64,000 nt of DNA, taken from Brevundimonas sp. ASV9 (lineage in GTDB: Bacteria > Pseudomonadota > Alphaproteobacteria > Caulobacterales > Caulobacteraceae). Below are positions 49,820-58,409 of this stretch, one piece after another (position 1 is the stretch's first letter; the number at the start of each line of letters is the position of its first letter). The position numbers and the translations under genes were made by a program. The stretch is from contig NZ_JAELUF010000002.1 of assembly GCF_016429195.1 (NCBI RefSeq), forward strand, positions 1 to 64,000, in the 5' to 3' direction. The notes under the pieces are model-generated. The model was given only the letters and a program-made list of their open reading frames with translations, was not told the origin of the DNA and did no database searches.

Positions 49820-50410
49820 GTGGGTCTGGGAACGCTTGTCAGGAGTGTGATCTTCGGCAAGGACGCCGATCGCAGGCGACGGTCCGCCAAGGCGGCGCGA
49901 ATCCGCGCCTTGCCCGACCGACGGGTGATGGCCGACAGCTATGTCCCCGCGTTGGCGGCCGACGGCGGGCGCATCCTGTGGGTCGGATGCCGCGAGTATA
50001 CGCTGGACGACTACGCTTTGCTGGAGGCGCAGGGCGGCGAGGTCTGGACCACCGACATCGATCCGGCCGCCGCACGCTGGGGCCGCGAGGGTCGCCACCG
50101 CACAGGCGACGTTTGCGAGGCGGATCGGCTGTTCCCGGACCTGACCTTCGACGCCGTCGTCTGCAACGGGGTGCTGGGTTATGGCGTCGACAGTCCCGAC
50201 CAGCAGCAGCGCGCCTTGGAGGCTCTGGCGGCCATCCTACGCCCGGGCGGTCGCCTGCTGCTGGGCTGGAACACCGACAAGATCGCCGATCCCGTCGCCG
50301 CCGGCCTGACCGACGCCGACTTCCAGGCCGCGCCCCTGGGCGACCAGCCGACGCGCGTGCGCTTCGACGCCGTCACCCACGTCTACGACAGCCTGATCCG
50401 CAGGGGCTGA
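49820..50410 (+). CDS. Class I SAM-dependent methyltransferase
   Basis: The 196-residue protein has an early basic segment (DADRRRRSAKAARIRAL), a weak SAM motif I (ILWVGCREYTLDDY), motif II acid TTDIDPAAARW, and the post-motif LRPGGRLLLGWNTDK typical of class I methyltransferases. The substrate is unknown; neighbours on the opposite strand include a glycosyltransferase, so a small-molecule or glycan target is possible. Starts with GTG at 49820 behind GAGGGGGAAG. Confidence 0.75.
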   Translation: MGLGTLVRSVIFGKDADRRRRSAKAARIRALPDRRVMADSYVPALAADGGRILWVGCREYTLDDYALLEAQGGEVWTTDIDPAAARWGREGRHRTGDVCEADRLFPDLTFDAVVCNGVLGYGVDSPDQQQRALEALAAILRPGGRLLLGWNTDKIADPVAAGLTDADFQAAPLGDQPTRVRFDAVTHVYDSLIRRG

Positions 50411-50413
50411 AGC

Positions 50414-51565
50414 CTAGCCCTGAAGCCGGGTCAGCGACGCCGCCGGCCCGAACAGAGGACGCCGGCGCAGCGTCGGCTTCGGCGTGACGAACGCCTTGTC
50501 GACCAAGGCCTCGCGCAAGGCGTCCAGCTCGGCGGCGCGCGCGGCCGGCGAATGCACCCGCTCGACATAGGCCTGCCCGCCACGCGCCAGGGCCAGACGT
50601 TCATCCGGGTTTTCCACCAGACGCATCATGGCGCTTGTCAGCGACCCGGCCTCCTCGACGTCAACATAAACCGCATATTCGCCGCTGGCTTCGCGCAAGC
50701 CGCCGCGTCCCGACGAGATCAGCGCCGCGCCCGCCGCATGGGCCTCCAGCGCGGCCAGTCCCAGAGCCTCGCGCACCCGCGACGGCGTGACCGCAATGGC
50801 GGCGCGCTGCGTCATCGCCCGCACCGCGTCCAGCGACGCCGACTTGTGGATTTCGACCCGGTCGCCGAACCGCTCAAGCATCCGCACCTGCGGCGCAGCC
50901 CAATCCTGATGCTTGTCCCAGTCGCCCAGCATCAGTGCGCCGCGCCAGTCAGTATGACGATCCAACGTCTCGGCCAGAGCGGCGCAGAATAGGTCCAGCC
51001 CCTTGTCCTTCATCGCCCGTCCCGAAAACAGGATCAGGTTTTCGCGCTGCTCGGGCGATGCGCGCCAGGCGTCGCTTTCGATCGGATTGCAAACCGACGA
51101 GACGCGTCCCGCCAAACGCGGATAGTCCATCGCGAACTCTTCACCCGCCGCCCGGCTGACGAACACCAGCCGGTCGAACCGCGCCAGGCGTCGACCGTAT
51201 CGTAAACGTTCGATCAGGTTGCGCGACGGCTTGATCCGCGTGTGGCGATAAAGAATGTGGATCGCGTCCGGCAACTGCCGCGCCAACTCCGACGCCGCCT
51301 TCAGCTGCTGATGGTATTCCACAATGTCCGGCGACAGTTTCTTCAGAACGTCGACCACGGCCGCGTTTCGCGCCTTGCGCCCCAGTCCGGCCGGCACCGT
51401 CACCATCTGCACGCCCGTCGGCGTCGGCCCGCCGGCATCGGCGATCAGCGTCACCAGCCGGTTCAAACGGCTGTGCGCCGACAGGGTGCGCACCACCGTC
51501 TCCATGGAGTTGGTCTTGTCCGGACAGAAGGTGCAGCCTCGCGGCAGAACGACGGCGATACGCAT
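50414..51565 (-). CDS. Glycosyltransferase (GT4-like, GT-B fold)
   Basis: The 383-residue enzyme has an N-terminal MRIAVVLPRG, the hinge segment LILFSGRAMKDKGLDLF, and the C-domain nucleotide-sugar motif SRVREALGLAALEAHAAGAAL with E-x7-E spacing, as in family 4 glycosyltransferases. No membrane segment. It lies three bases behind the beta-propeller gene and its ribosome binding site is within that gene's end, so both act together, probably in surface polysaccharide or glycolipid assembly. Confidence 0.88.
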   Translation of the reverse strand: MRIAVVLPRGCTFCPDKTNSMETVVRTLSAHSRLNRLVTLIADAGGPTPTGVQMVTVPAGLGRKARNAAVVDVLKKLSPDIVEYHQQLKAASELARQLPDAIHILYRHTRIKPSRNLIERLRYGRRLARFDRLVFVSRAAGEEFAMDYPRLAGRVSSVCNPIESDAWRASPEQRENLILFSGRAMKDKGLDLFCAALAETLDRHTDWRGALMLGDWDKHQDWAAPQVRMLERFGDRVEIHKSASLDAVRAMTQRAAIAVTPSRVREALGLAALEAHAAGAALISSGRGGLREASGEYAVYVDVEEAGSLTSAMMRLVENPDERLALARGGQAYVERVHSPAARAAELDALREALVDKAFVTPKPTLRRRPLFGPAASLTRLQG

Positions 51566-51568
51566 GGT

Positions 51569-52534
51569 CTAGCCTTCCTTCCGAACGGAAGCGGTGTCGA
51601 ATATCTTGGGATGAATGGCGGCGCCGGTGGCGCGACTACCGCGCGGCCCGTTCAGGCCCAGCAGCCGACGCGCCTTGAAGCCGGCCTTCAGCCATGGCTC
51701 CGCCGACGACTGGCGGATGCCCTTCACATCGATGAGGGTGACGTCGCCGTGACCGGACAGGGTGTGAAAGCCGTCGCCGTAACCGTCCAGCAGATGGCCC
51801 GGCTCGAACCGTTTCACGACCACCGCCGAAAACGCGTCCGGCGACAACACATCGATCCGCAGCAGATTGATGGCCGCGCCATAGGTCACGGCGCAGTCCT
51901 GCACCGGCAGATGAAGCGCGCCGTCATGGACGAACGCCGAGCCGCCCGGCCGCGAATTCTGGAAACCGCTCAGCACCGGATTGGTCGAATGCGGCGTCCA
52001 AGGCCCCGTCAGGCTGTCGGCCCAGGCGACGTGCAGTTCGCGCATCGCCCGGTCGTCCGGTCCGGGCAGGGCGTGGAACATCCACCACCGGCCGTCGTGC
52101 TTGACCACCGTCGCATCGATCGCAGCCGCCTCGCCGATTCGGGCCACCGCCTCCCACTGGTCCGGGAAACGCACGCAGCGATACAGGATCAGCCCGCCGC
52201 TCTTGTAGCCTTCCGGCAGCATATAGAGTTGGCCGCCGTCCTCGGTCAGGGTCGGATAGGACAGGTGCCAGGGCTCGGACAGGGCCACGCCCTGCCCCAC
52301 CAGCCGGTCGTTGGCGTCATACTGGCGATAATGAATCTCGCCGCGGCGCACATGATAGTCGAACGCCTCGACGAAGACGGTCAGCACGCCGTCGCGCGTG
52401 ATCCCGAATGGGTCCGCGACATAGGCATGCGGTCCGCAGTCCGGCAGCCAGACGATCTCGTCCGCGCGCGGCTCATGGTCAATGAAGCTGCTTAAGGGAC
52501 GGCGGATGAAGCCCGAGCGCCAGAGATCGAACAC
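51569..52534 (-). CDS. Five-bladed beta-propeller protein (GH43/GINT1-like)
   Basis: The 321-residue cytoplasmic protein has no signal. It resembles the beta-propeller domain annotated as glucosamine inositolphosphorylceramide transferase-like or GH43-like: YVADPFGITRDG, FVEAFDYHVRRGEIHY, HLSYPTLTEDGGQLYMLPEG, GRWWMFHALPG and HDGALHLPVQDC mark successive blades. Whether it hydrolyses or transfers sugars is not known. GTG start at 52534. It is translated together with the glycosyltransferase that follows. Confidence 0.75.
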   Translation of the reverse strand: MFDLWRSGFIRRPLSSFIDHEPRADEIVWLPDCGPHAYVADPFGITRDGVLTVFVEAFDYHVRRGEIHYRQYDANDRLVGQGVALSEPWHLSYPTLTEDGGQLYMLPEGYKSGGLILYRCVRFPDQWEAVARIGEAAAIDATVVKHDGRWWMFHALPGPDDRAMRELHVAWADSLTGPWTPHSTNPVLSGFQNSRPGGSAFVHDGALHLPVQDCAVTYGAAINLLRIDVLSPDAFSAVVVKRFEPGHLLDGYGDGFHTLSGHGDVTLIDVKGIRQSSAEPWLKAGFKARRLLGLNGPRGSRATGAAIHPKIFDTASVRKEG

Positions 52535-52635
52535 AACGACGCCCTAGCCGACCGAAAGAACCGGGGTCGTCGTGCCGTCATGTCCTGCAAACGCGCGCAT
52601 CTGGGTCCTGCTCGTCGCCGTAACACGGCGCCTTC

Positions 52636-53259
52636 ATGACAAGGACGCCGCCGACCGACCCTTGCCTCATGAAAATCGTCACGGCATTGAAGGTCTTGGC
52701 CTGTTTGGCTGCACGAGAGGACTTCGCCCGTTTGACCGCGCCTGCCGCGCATCTCCTGATCGCCGCCTATCTCGAGCAGCGCGAGGATCTGGCCCGCTTC
52801 TGCCGCGCGCGGCTGGGCGGCGCGTCGGGCGATGTCGATGATGTGCTGCAGGACATCTATCTGAAGGTCTCGTCGCTCGATCCCGACCCGCCGCCGGACA
52901 ATCCCCGCGCCTTTCTTTTTCGCCTGACTTCCAACCTGCTGATGGACCGCTGGCGGTCCGGGCAACGGTCGGCGAACCGCGACGCCCAATGGCGTCAGCT
53001 GAACCACGAGACGGGCGCCGCCGAAGACCTGGATGCGGCCCCTTCGGCAGAGGCGGTCGTCGCCGGGCGCGAGAAACTGGCGCGCCTTCTCGCCGCCTTG
53101 GACACCCTGCCCGCCAAGACCCAGACGGTCTTTCGCCTGCACAAGTTCGATGGGGTCAGCTATGCCGACGTCGCCGTCCAAATGGGCATTTCGCGCAGTT
53201 CCGTCGAGAAACACATGATGGACGCGCTCCGCGTTCTTTCCCGCAAGGTTCAACCCTGA
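52636..53259 (+). CDS. FecI-type ECF RNA polymerase sigma factor
   Basis: Sigma-70 family regulator of up to 207 residues. Region 2 (DVDDVLQDIYLKV, PRAFLFRLTSNLLMDRWR) and region 4 (LPAKTQTVFRLHKFDGVSYADVA, ISRSSVEKHMMDAL) are complete. The first about 30 residues are not conserved: a TTG at 52732 preceded by GAGAGGA is a credible alternative start giving about 175 residues, typical for FecI. It is followed by a FecR-type anti-sigma and a TonB receptor with a signalling domain, so it should be released when the receptor binds its ligand. Confidence 0.9.
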   Translation: MTRTPPTDPCLMKIVTALKVLACLAAREDFARLTAPAAHLLIAAYLEQREDLARFCRARLGGASGDVDDVLQDIYLKVSSLDPDPPPDNPRAFLFRLTSNLLMDRWRSGQRSANRDAQWRQLNHETGAAEDLDAAPSAEAVVAGREKLARLLAALDTLPAKTQTVFRLHKFDGVSYADVAVQMGISRSSVEKHMMDALRVLSRKVQP

Positions 53260-53368
53260 TGCCGATTCTTTTCACGGTCTGGGGGAATTTGTCTGAAGGC
53301 GAAAGCTTGGCGGCGCCGTCTTGCTATCAGGAGGCGCGTTGCACGGCGTTCCTCCAGGCTGGGATCGG

Positions 53369-54325
53369 ATGACCGCACAAACCGACATCGAGGAGAAGGC
53401 GCTGCACTGGTTCGTCGTCCTGCGTGACGACGAGGCGCCCGAATCCGCCTGGCTGGAATTCCAGGACTGGCTGGAGGCGTCGCCGACCCACGCCGCCGCC
53501 TATGACGCCGTCGAGCGTCTGTGGGTCGATCTGGACGCCCCTGCCTCGCTCGCAGCAACAGAGACCCCGGTCATCGACCTCGCCGCCGCGCGTGCACGTC
53601 GCGCCAAGCCGCGTTCACCCTGGCTGGGCGCGGCGATCGGCATCGCCGCCAGCGTGATGCTGGCTTTCGGCCTGTTCCTGTGGCTCACGCCGGGCTCGCA
53701 GGTGTACGCCACCACCGACGCGCCCCTGACGGTCGCGCTCGAGGATGGTTCGCACGTCTATCTGAACCGCCATTCCGCCTTGGACGTCCGGTTCGACGGC
53801 GACAAACGCTCGGTGTCGCTGACCGAGGGCGAGGCCGCCTTCGACATCGCCCACGACCCTGCCCATCCGTTCATCGTGGCTGCGGGCGATCATCAAGTCG
53901 AGGTTTTGGGGACCGCATTCAACGTGCTGAACCATGGCGACCGTTTCGCCGTCGCCGTGGAGCGTGGCGTCGTCGCCGTCACCCCCGTCAACGGGCCCAA
54001 GGTCCGCCTGGTCGCCGGTCAGGCGCTGGCGCAGCGCGGCGAACAGACCCCGGCCCTGTCGCAAGTGTCTCCGGACCAGACTTCGCCTTGGCGACAAGGC
54101 GTTCTCGTTTATCGCAACCGACCGATGACTGATGTCGCGGACGATCTTTCGCGTTATCTCGACAAGCCGGTCGTGCTATCGACATCGGCTCGGGCGTTGC
54201 GTTTCACCGGCGCCCTTCGCATTGGCGACGAGGCCGTGATGTTGAAGCAGTTGCAGGATTTCGCCCCCGTCCGCGTGGACGCCTCGACGCGTGAAGTCCG
54301 CGTCAACGCCCGTGAGGTCGGTTAA
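53369..54325 (+). CDS. FecR-family anti-sigma factor / signal transducer
   Basis: Inner-membrane regulator of 318 residues. The N-terminal cytoplasmic part (ALHWFVVLRDDEAPESAW ... WLEASPTHAAAYDAVERLW) is the FecR/sigma-binding domain, a membrane helix lies near 95-115 (AAIGIAASVMLAFGLFLWL), and the periplasmic part has the FecR-core repeats (TVALEDGSHVYLNRHSALDVRF, VEVLGTAFNVLN). AGGAGG at 53329-53334 lies close to a TTG at 53339 that could be the true start (ten residues longer). The receptor gene overlaps its end by 35 bases. Confidence 0.92.
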   Translation: MTAQTDIEEKALHWFVVLRDDEAPESAWLEFQDWLEASPTHAAAYDAVERLWVDLDAPASLAATETPVIDLAAARARRAKPRSPWLGAAIGIAASVMLAFGLFLWLTPGSQVYATTDAPLTVALEDGSHVYLNRHSALDVRFDGDKRSVSLTEGEAAFDIAHDPAHPFIVAAGDHQVEVLGTAFNVLNHGDRFAVAVERGVVAVTPVNGPKVRLVAGQALAQRGEQTPALSQVSPDQTSPWRQGVLVYRNRPMTDVADDLSRYLDKPVVLSTSARALRFTGALRIGDEAVMLKQLQDFAPVRVDASTREVRVNAREVG

Positions 54326-56786
54326 GGGCGGGCGGCCCCAACGCCTCGCCCTGTCCAAGCCATACGCCGCCGCCCTTCTTCCCAGCCTCTTTCTGTTCGC
54401 CACAACGGCCCTGAGCACGCCGGCGCAGGCGGATGCGCGTCTGCTCGACATCTACATCCCGCGCCAGTCGGTGGACAACGCCCTGCTGGACCTGGCGCTT
54501 CAGGCCCGCGTTTCACTGGGCGGCAGTTTGACATCGTGCGCCGGCATCAGCCCCGCGATCAGCGGGCGGATGTCGCTGGACGCGGCCCTCACACGATTGC
54601 TGGCGGGCAGCGGATGTCGCCACGCCATTCGCCAAGACGGCGCTGTGATCATCAGCAGGCAGCCGAGCGCGCCGCCCGCTCCCGCTCGACCGATCACCCC
54701 ACGCCCCGCCGCCGCTGTGACGCCGCCAGAAAACGTGGCGCAGGTCAGCGAAGTCGTCGTGACCGCCCCCCGCCGACCCGAACTGATCCAGTCCTCGTCG
54801 TCGGCAATGACGGCGGTCGGCGCCGAACGCATTACTCGCGCTGGGGTTACAGGCATGCAGGGCCTGGACAGCCTCGTCTCCGGCATGACGGTGACCAATC
54901 TCGGCCCCGGCCGGAATAAGATCCTGCTGCGCGGCATATCGGACGGCGTCTTCACCGGTCTGACCCAATCGACCGTCGGCCTGTATCTCGACCTGACGCC
55001 GGTGACATACGCCGCCCCGGACCCGGATCTAAAGCTGATCGACATCGACCGGGTCGAGGTGCTGCGCGGACCGCAAGGCACGCTGTACGGCACCGGCCCC
55101 ATCGGCGGCGTCGTGCGCATCGTCACGCGAGCTCCGGCGATGGGCGAAGAATCCCTGTCGCTCTCTGCGACCCGGTCGCGCACTGACGGCGGCGGCTGGA
55201 ACTCAGACTATGGCCTGGTCGCGAACCTGGCGATCGCCGGCGACCGCGCCGCGATCCGCGCTGCCCTCTATGGCGAGACCTACAGCGGCTATATCAACGA
55301 CGTCGAATTGAACCTGAGGCGGGTCAATGACGGCACGCGGCGCGGCGGCCGGCTGTCCGCCGCGCTCGTGATTTCGCCCGGTTGGACGGCGCGCGCCGGC
55401 GTCGTGCATCAGTCGATCGTCACCGAAGACACCCACTATGTCTATCGAGGGCTGGGTCCATTGCGACGCGCCAATCTGGTTCGAGAACCGCATCAGAACC
55501 GCTTCGACCAAGGCTCGGCCTCGATCGAGGGACGTGGCGCCTGGGGCCGGCTAAATGCATCGGTCTCGGTCGTGGAGCATGGCTTCAAGAGCCGCTACGA
55601 TGCCTCTAGCGCCCTTCGTCGCTTTGGATCGGGCTGGCGCATCGGCGCGCTGGACGAAGGCAAGGATATTCACCTGGTCGTCGGCGAGGCCAACTTCGCC
55701 TCTCCCGATATCGGTCGCTGGCGCTGGCTGGCCGGCGGCCTGGTGTCATCCAACACCACGCGCACCAATCCCGTCCTGTCCGCGCTGACGCCTGAACCTC
55801 GCACCGTCTATTCGGAGGCGCGGCACGACCGGCTGAAAGAGGCCGCATTTTACGGCGAGGCGTCGCTGGACCTGCCCTACGACCTGACCTTGACCGCCGG
55901 GGCCCGCTACTACGCCCTTGAATACGACACCACCTCTCTGGTCCGCCAGGGCAGCCGCTCGCGATCCTTCGACGGACGCGGGGAATCCGCCGGCTTCACA
56001 CCTAAGATCGCACTCGCTTGGCAGCCCAGCGATCGCCTCACTCTGTCCGCCCTAGTCAGCCAGGGCCACAGGACAGGAGGCTTCAACACCGCAGGCGTCA
56101 TCGGTCAGGATTTCAGCGGCCTGTCCGATTCACCGGCGCGCCAGTACAAGCCGGACAGCCTGTGGAACGCCGAGTTGGGGGCCAAGTACCGGTCGGCGGA
56201 CGGTCGCACCCGCCTGCGCGCCGCCGTCTACGCCGCGCGGTGGCGCAATGTGCAAAGCGACCAGTTCCTGCCCAGCGGCCTGGCCTATGTCGTCAACGTC
56301 GGCGACGGGGCCGACAAGGGCTTCGAGGTCGAGGCCAACTGGCGTCCCACCGAGACGCTTGAGCTGTTCGCCAACGGGCTTGTCGCCGACCCGCGCATCA
56401 CCTCGCCCAGCGCGCGGTTTGATTCCCGTCGCGACGCGAGCTTGCCTGGGGTGCCTCGGGCTTCTGCGAATGTCGGCTTCAGCTGGCGGCGTCCGCTAAG
56501 CGAGCGTCTTGAACTTTTGGCCGACGGCGGCCTGTCCTACGTCGGCGCGTCGCGCCTGACCTTCGACGGACGTCAGCAATATCGGATGGGCGACTACGGC
56601 ACGGGAAGACTGGCCTTGGGCGTCGAGGCATCGGCATGGACCGCGACGATCTTCGTGGACAATCTGTTCGACACCGAAGCCAACACCTTCGCCTACAGCG
56701 ACCCTTTCCGCCTCCCCGACGCCCAAGCCATGACGCCTTTGCGTCCTCGCACGATCGGCGTGACGCTGAGGTGGACACCGCGATAA
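54291..56786 (+). CDS. TonB-dependent receptor with N-terminal signalling (STN) domain
   Basis: FecA-type outer membrane transducer of 831 residues. After a signal peptide (LPSLFLFATTALSTPAQA, about residues 30-48) comes the STN domain (DIYIPRQSVDNALLDLALQA ... GAVIISRQPS), a Pro-rich linker, TonB box EVVVTAPRR, the plug (VEVLRGPQGTLYGTGPIGGVVRIVT) and a barrel with NLFDTEA and terminal GVTLRWTPR. GTG at 54291 overlaps fecR; GTG 54312 is an alternative. It forms a three-gene cell-surface signalling cassette with the sigma and FecR genes. The ligand is unknown (iron-siderophore, haem or another nutrient). Confidence 0.92.
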   Translation: MKSASTPVRSVKGGRPQRLALSKPYAAALLPSLFLFATTALSTPAQADARLLDIYIPRQSVDNALLDLALQARVSLGGSLTSCAGISPAISGRMSLDAALTRLLAGSGCRHAIRQDGAVIISRQPSAPPAPARPITPRPAAAVTPPENVAQVSEVVVTAPRRPELIQSSSSAMTAVGAERITRAGVTGMQGLDSLVSGMTVTNLGPGRNKILLRGISDGVFTGLTQSTVGLYLDLTPVTYAAPDPDLKLIDIDRVEVLRGPQGTLYGTGPIGGVVRIVTRAPAMGEESLSLSATRSRTDGGGWNSDYGLVANLAIAGDRAAIRAALYGETYSGYINDVELNLRRVNDGTRRGGRLSAALVISPGWTARAGVVHQSIVTEDTHYVYRGLGPLRRANLVREPHQNRFDQGSASIEGRGAWGRLNASVSVVEHGFKSRYDASSALRRFGSGWRIGALDEGKDIHLVVGEANFASPDIGRWRWLAGGLVSSNTTRTNPVLSALTPEPRTVYSEARHDRLKEAAFYGEASLDLPYDLTLTAGARYYALEYDTTSLVRQGSRSRSFDGRGESAGFTPKIALAWQPSDRLTLSALVSQGHRTGGFNTAGVIGQDFSGLSDSPARQYKPDSLWNAELGAKYRSADGRTRLRAAVYAARWRNVQSDQFLPSGLAYVVNVGDGADKGFEVEANWRPTETLELFANGLVADPRITSPSARFDSRRDASLPGVPRASANVGFSWRRPLSERLELLADGGLSYVGASRLTFDGRQQYRMGDYGTGRLALGVEASAWTATIFVDNLFDTEANTFAYSDPFRLPDAQAMTPLRPRTIGVTLRWTPR

Positions 56787-57082
56787 TCGCGGTTGAGTCC
56801 TATGATCGTAAGTGATGACAGCCGTTCCTAAAGTCAGTCTCCTCTCTACCCAAATTTCAGTCTGTGCGAGGCGCGTCTTTGAGCTGGGCATGTAGGCGGT
56901 CCGGCATTAGCGCGACGCGAAGCTACGGCTCACGCAAATCGCTGGCTCCAATGGCCTGAAAACCATCCAGCCATTCTGTTCGCCACCATTTGAACTCCTA
57001 CTTCTGCAATCCAAATCTCACCAAGATGGCCGCTTGGCGCTGTGGTTTCCGACGGGCATTGACCGTTAGGCAGCGTTGTTCG
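56787..57082. other. Intergenic region with lower GC, no gene seen
   Basis: About 296 bases between the receptor and the carotenoid cluster, roughly 50% GC by inspection against 65-70% on both sides. No convincing reading frame, hairpin or repeat was seen. It may be a remnant or junction marking the left edge of the carotenoid block. Confidence 0.5.
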
Positions 57083-57850
57083 TCACGGCTTAGAATGCGG
57101 CGGCGACGACGCAAATCCAGATGCAGCCTCGCGCCAGCTCGACACCTCGGTCGAGGCTAATCGATCCCACATCTGGAAGTAGAGGCCATAGTTGCCATTG
57201 AAGCGCTTGTGGTGCGCGTCGTGGTGGGTGGCGGTTATCATCCAGCACAGCGGGGCGCGTTTCAGCCAGGACGCGGGCCAGACTTCTCGGCCGGCGTGAT
57301 TCAAGACGGCGGTGGCGGTCATCAGGGTCAGCAGCGCCAGCGCCACGCCCCAATGAATTGGGATGAAGAGGGTCAGGGCTGGCAGAAACCAGGCCGTGGC
57401 GATGGCCTCGGCCGGATCGAAGGCGAAGGAGGCGAAGGCGCTGGGGTCGCGCGACCGATGATGTTCGGCGTGGGCCCAGGGGAAGATGCGTGGGTGGTGC
57501 AGCCCGCGGTGGACCCAATAGTAGAAGGCGTCGTGGGCCAGCATGTAGACGACAAAGCTGACGGGCAGCCACCATAGCGGCCAGGCTTGGATATCGTCGT
57601 AGATCGCCGTCCCGCCGCGCTTCCAGAGTTCGATGACGAATGCGGCTGGCAGGGCGTAGATCGGGCAGGCGATCAGGGACGCGACGACTTCGGCGCGGAT
57701 GCGTTTCGCCGCCGGCGGCCTGTGGTTCAGCTGACGCCCCCGTCCCGCTCCGCCCCACAGCAAGCCATGCGTCACAATGCCAACCAACAGATAGCGCACG
57801 CCGATGATCAGGCTGAGCGCGAGGGTGGTGACGAACAGGTCCTTCAACAT
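57083..57850 (-). CDS. crtG: Carotenoid 2,2'-beta-hydroxylase (CrtG-like, sterol desaturase family)
   Basis: Di-iron membrane hydroxylase of 255 residues in the fatty-acid-hydroxylase/sterol-desaturase superfamily. Histidine boxes are H106-x(7)-H114 with HRGLHH (114-119), HAEHH (127-131), H185 and HHDAHH (209-214); four or five membrane helices surround them. In Brevundimonas sp. SD212 the gene beside crtZ is crtG, which adds hydroxyls at C-2 and C-2' of the rings, and this gene has that position. ATG 57850 gives the membrane-helix N-terminus. Divergent from crtZ, 73 bases apart. Family certain, substrate inferred from synteny. Confidence 0.8.
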   Translation of the reverse strand: MLKDLFVTTLALSLIIGVRYLLVGIVTHGLLWGGAGRGRQLNHRPPAAKRIRAEVVASLIACPIYALPAAFVIELWKRGGTAIYDDIQAWPLWWLPVSFVVYMLAHDAFYYWVHRGLHHPRIFPWAHAEHHRSRDPSAFASFAFDPAEAIATAWFLPALTLFIPIHWGVALALLTLMTATAVLNHAGREVWPASWLKRAPLCWMITATHHDAHHKRFNGNYGLYFQMWDRLASTEVSSWREAASGFASSPPHSKP

Positions 57851-57923
57851 GGGCGCACAGACGGCGAAACGTCGCGTCGGGTCAAGTCGTGACGCGCGGA
57901 CCCCAAAGCGCCTATGATGGGTC

Positions 57924-58409
57924 ATGTCCTGGCCGACGATGATCCTGCTGTTCCTCGCCACCTTCCTGGGGATGGAGGTCTTCGCTTGGGCGATGCATCG
58001 TTATGTCATGCACGGCCTGCTGTGGACCTGGCACCGCAGCCATCATGAGCCGCACGACGAGGTGCTGGAAAAGAACGACCTGTTCGCAGTGGTGTTCGCC
58101 GCCCCGGCCATCATCCTCGTCGCCTTGGGTCTGCACGTCTGGCCCTGGGCGCTGCCGATCGGCCTGGGTGTCACAGCCTATGGACTGATCTATTTCTTCT
58201 TCCACGACGGGCTGGTGCATCGCCGTTTCCCGACAGGGATCGTGGGGCGCTCGGCGTTCTGGACGCGACGCATTCAGGCCCACCGGCTGCACCACGCAGT
58301 GCGGACGCGCGAGGGCTGCGTGTCGTTCGGTTTTCTGTGGGTGCGGTCGGCGCGGGCGCTGAAGGCCGAACTGTCTCAGAAACGCGGCGCTTCCAGCAAC
58401 GGCGCCTGA
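57924..58409 (+). CDS. crtZ: Beta-carotene 3-hydroxylase
   Basis: Adds 3- and 3'-hydroxyls to beta-ionone rings. The 161-residue membrane protein has the CrtZ histidine boxes H25-x4-H30 (MHRYVMH), HRSHHEPH (37-44), HDGLVHRRF and RRIQAHRLHHAVR, with four hydrophobic helices. Its 3' end overlaps the convergent idi gene by 34 bases. The divergent neighbour is crtG. Confidence 0.95.
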   Translation: MSWPTMILLFLATFLGMEVFAWAMHRYVMHGLLWTWHRSHHEPHDEVLEKNDLFAVVFAAPAIILVALGLHVWPWALPIGLGVTAYGLIYFFFHDGLVHRRFPTGIVGRSAFWTRRIQAHRLHHAVRTREGCVSFGFLWVRSARALKAELSQKRGASSNGA

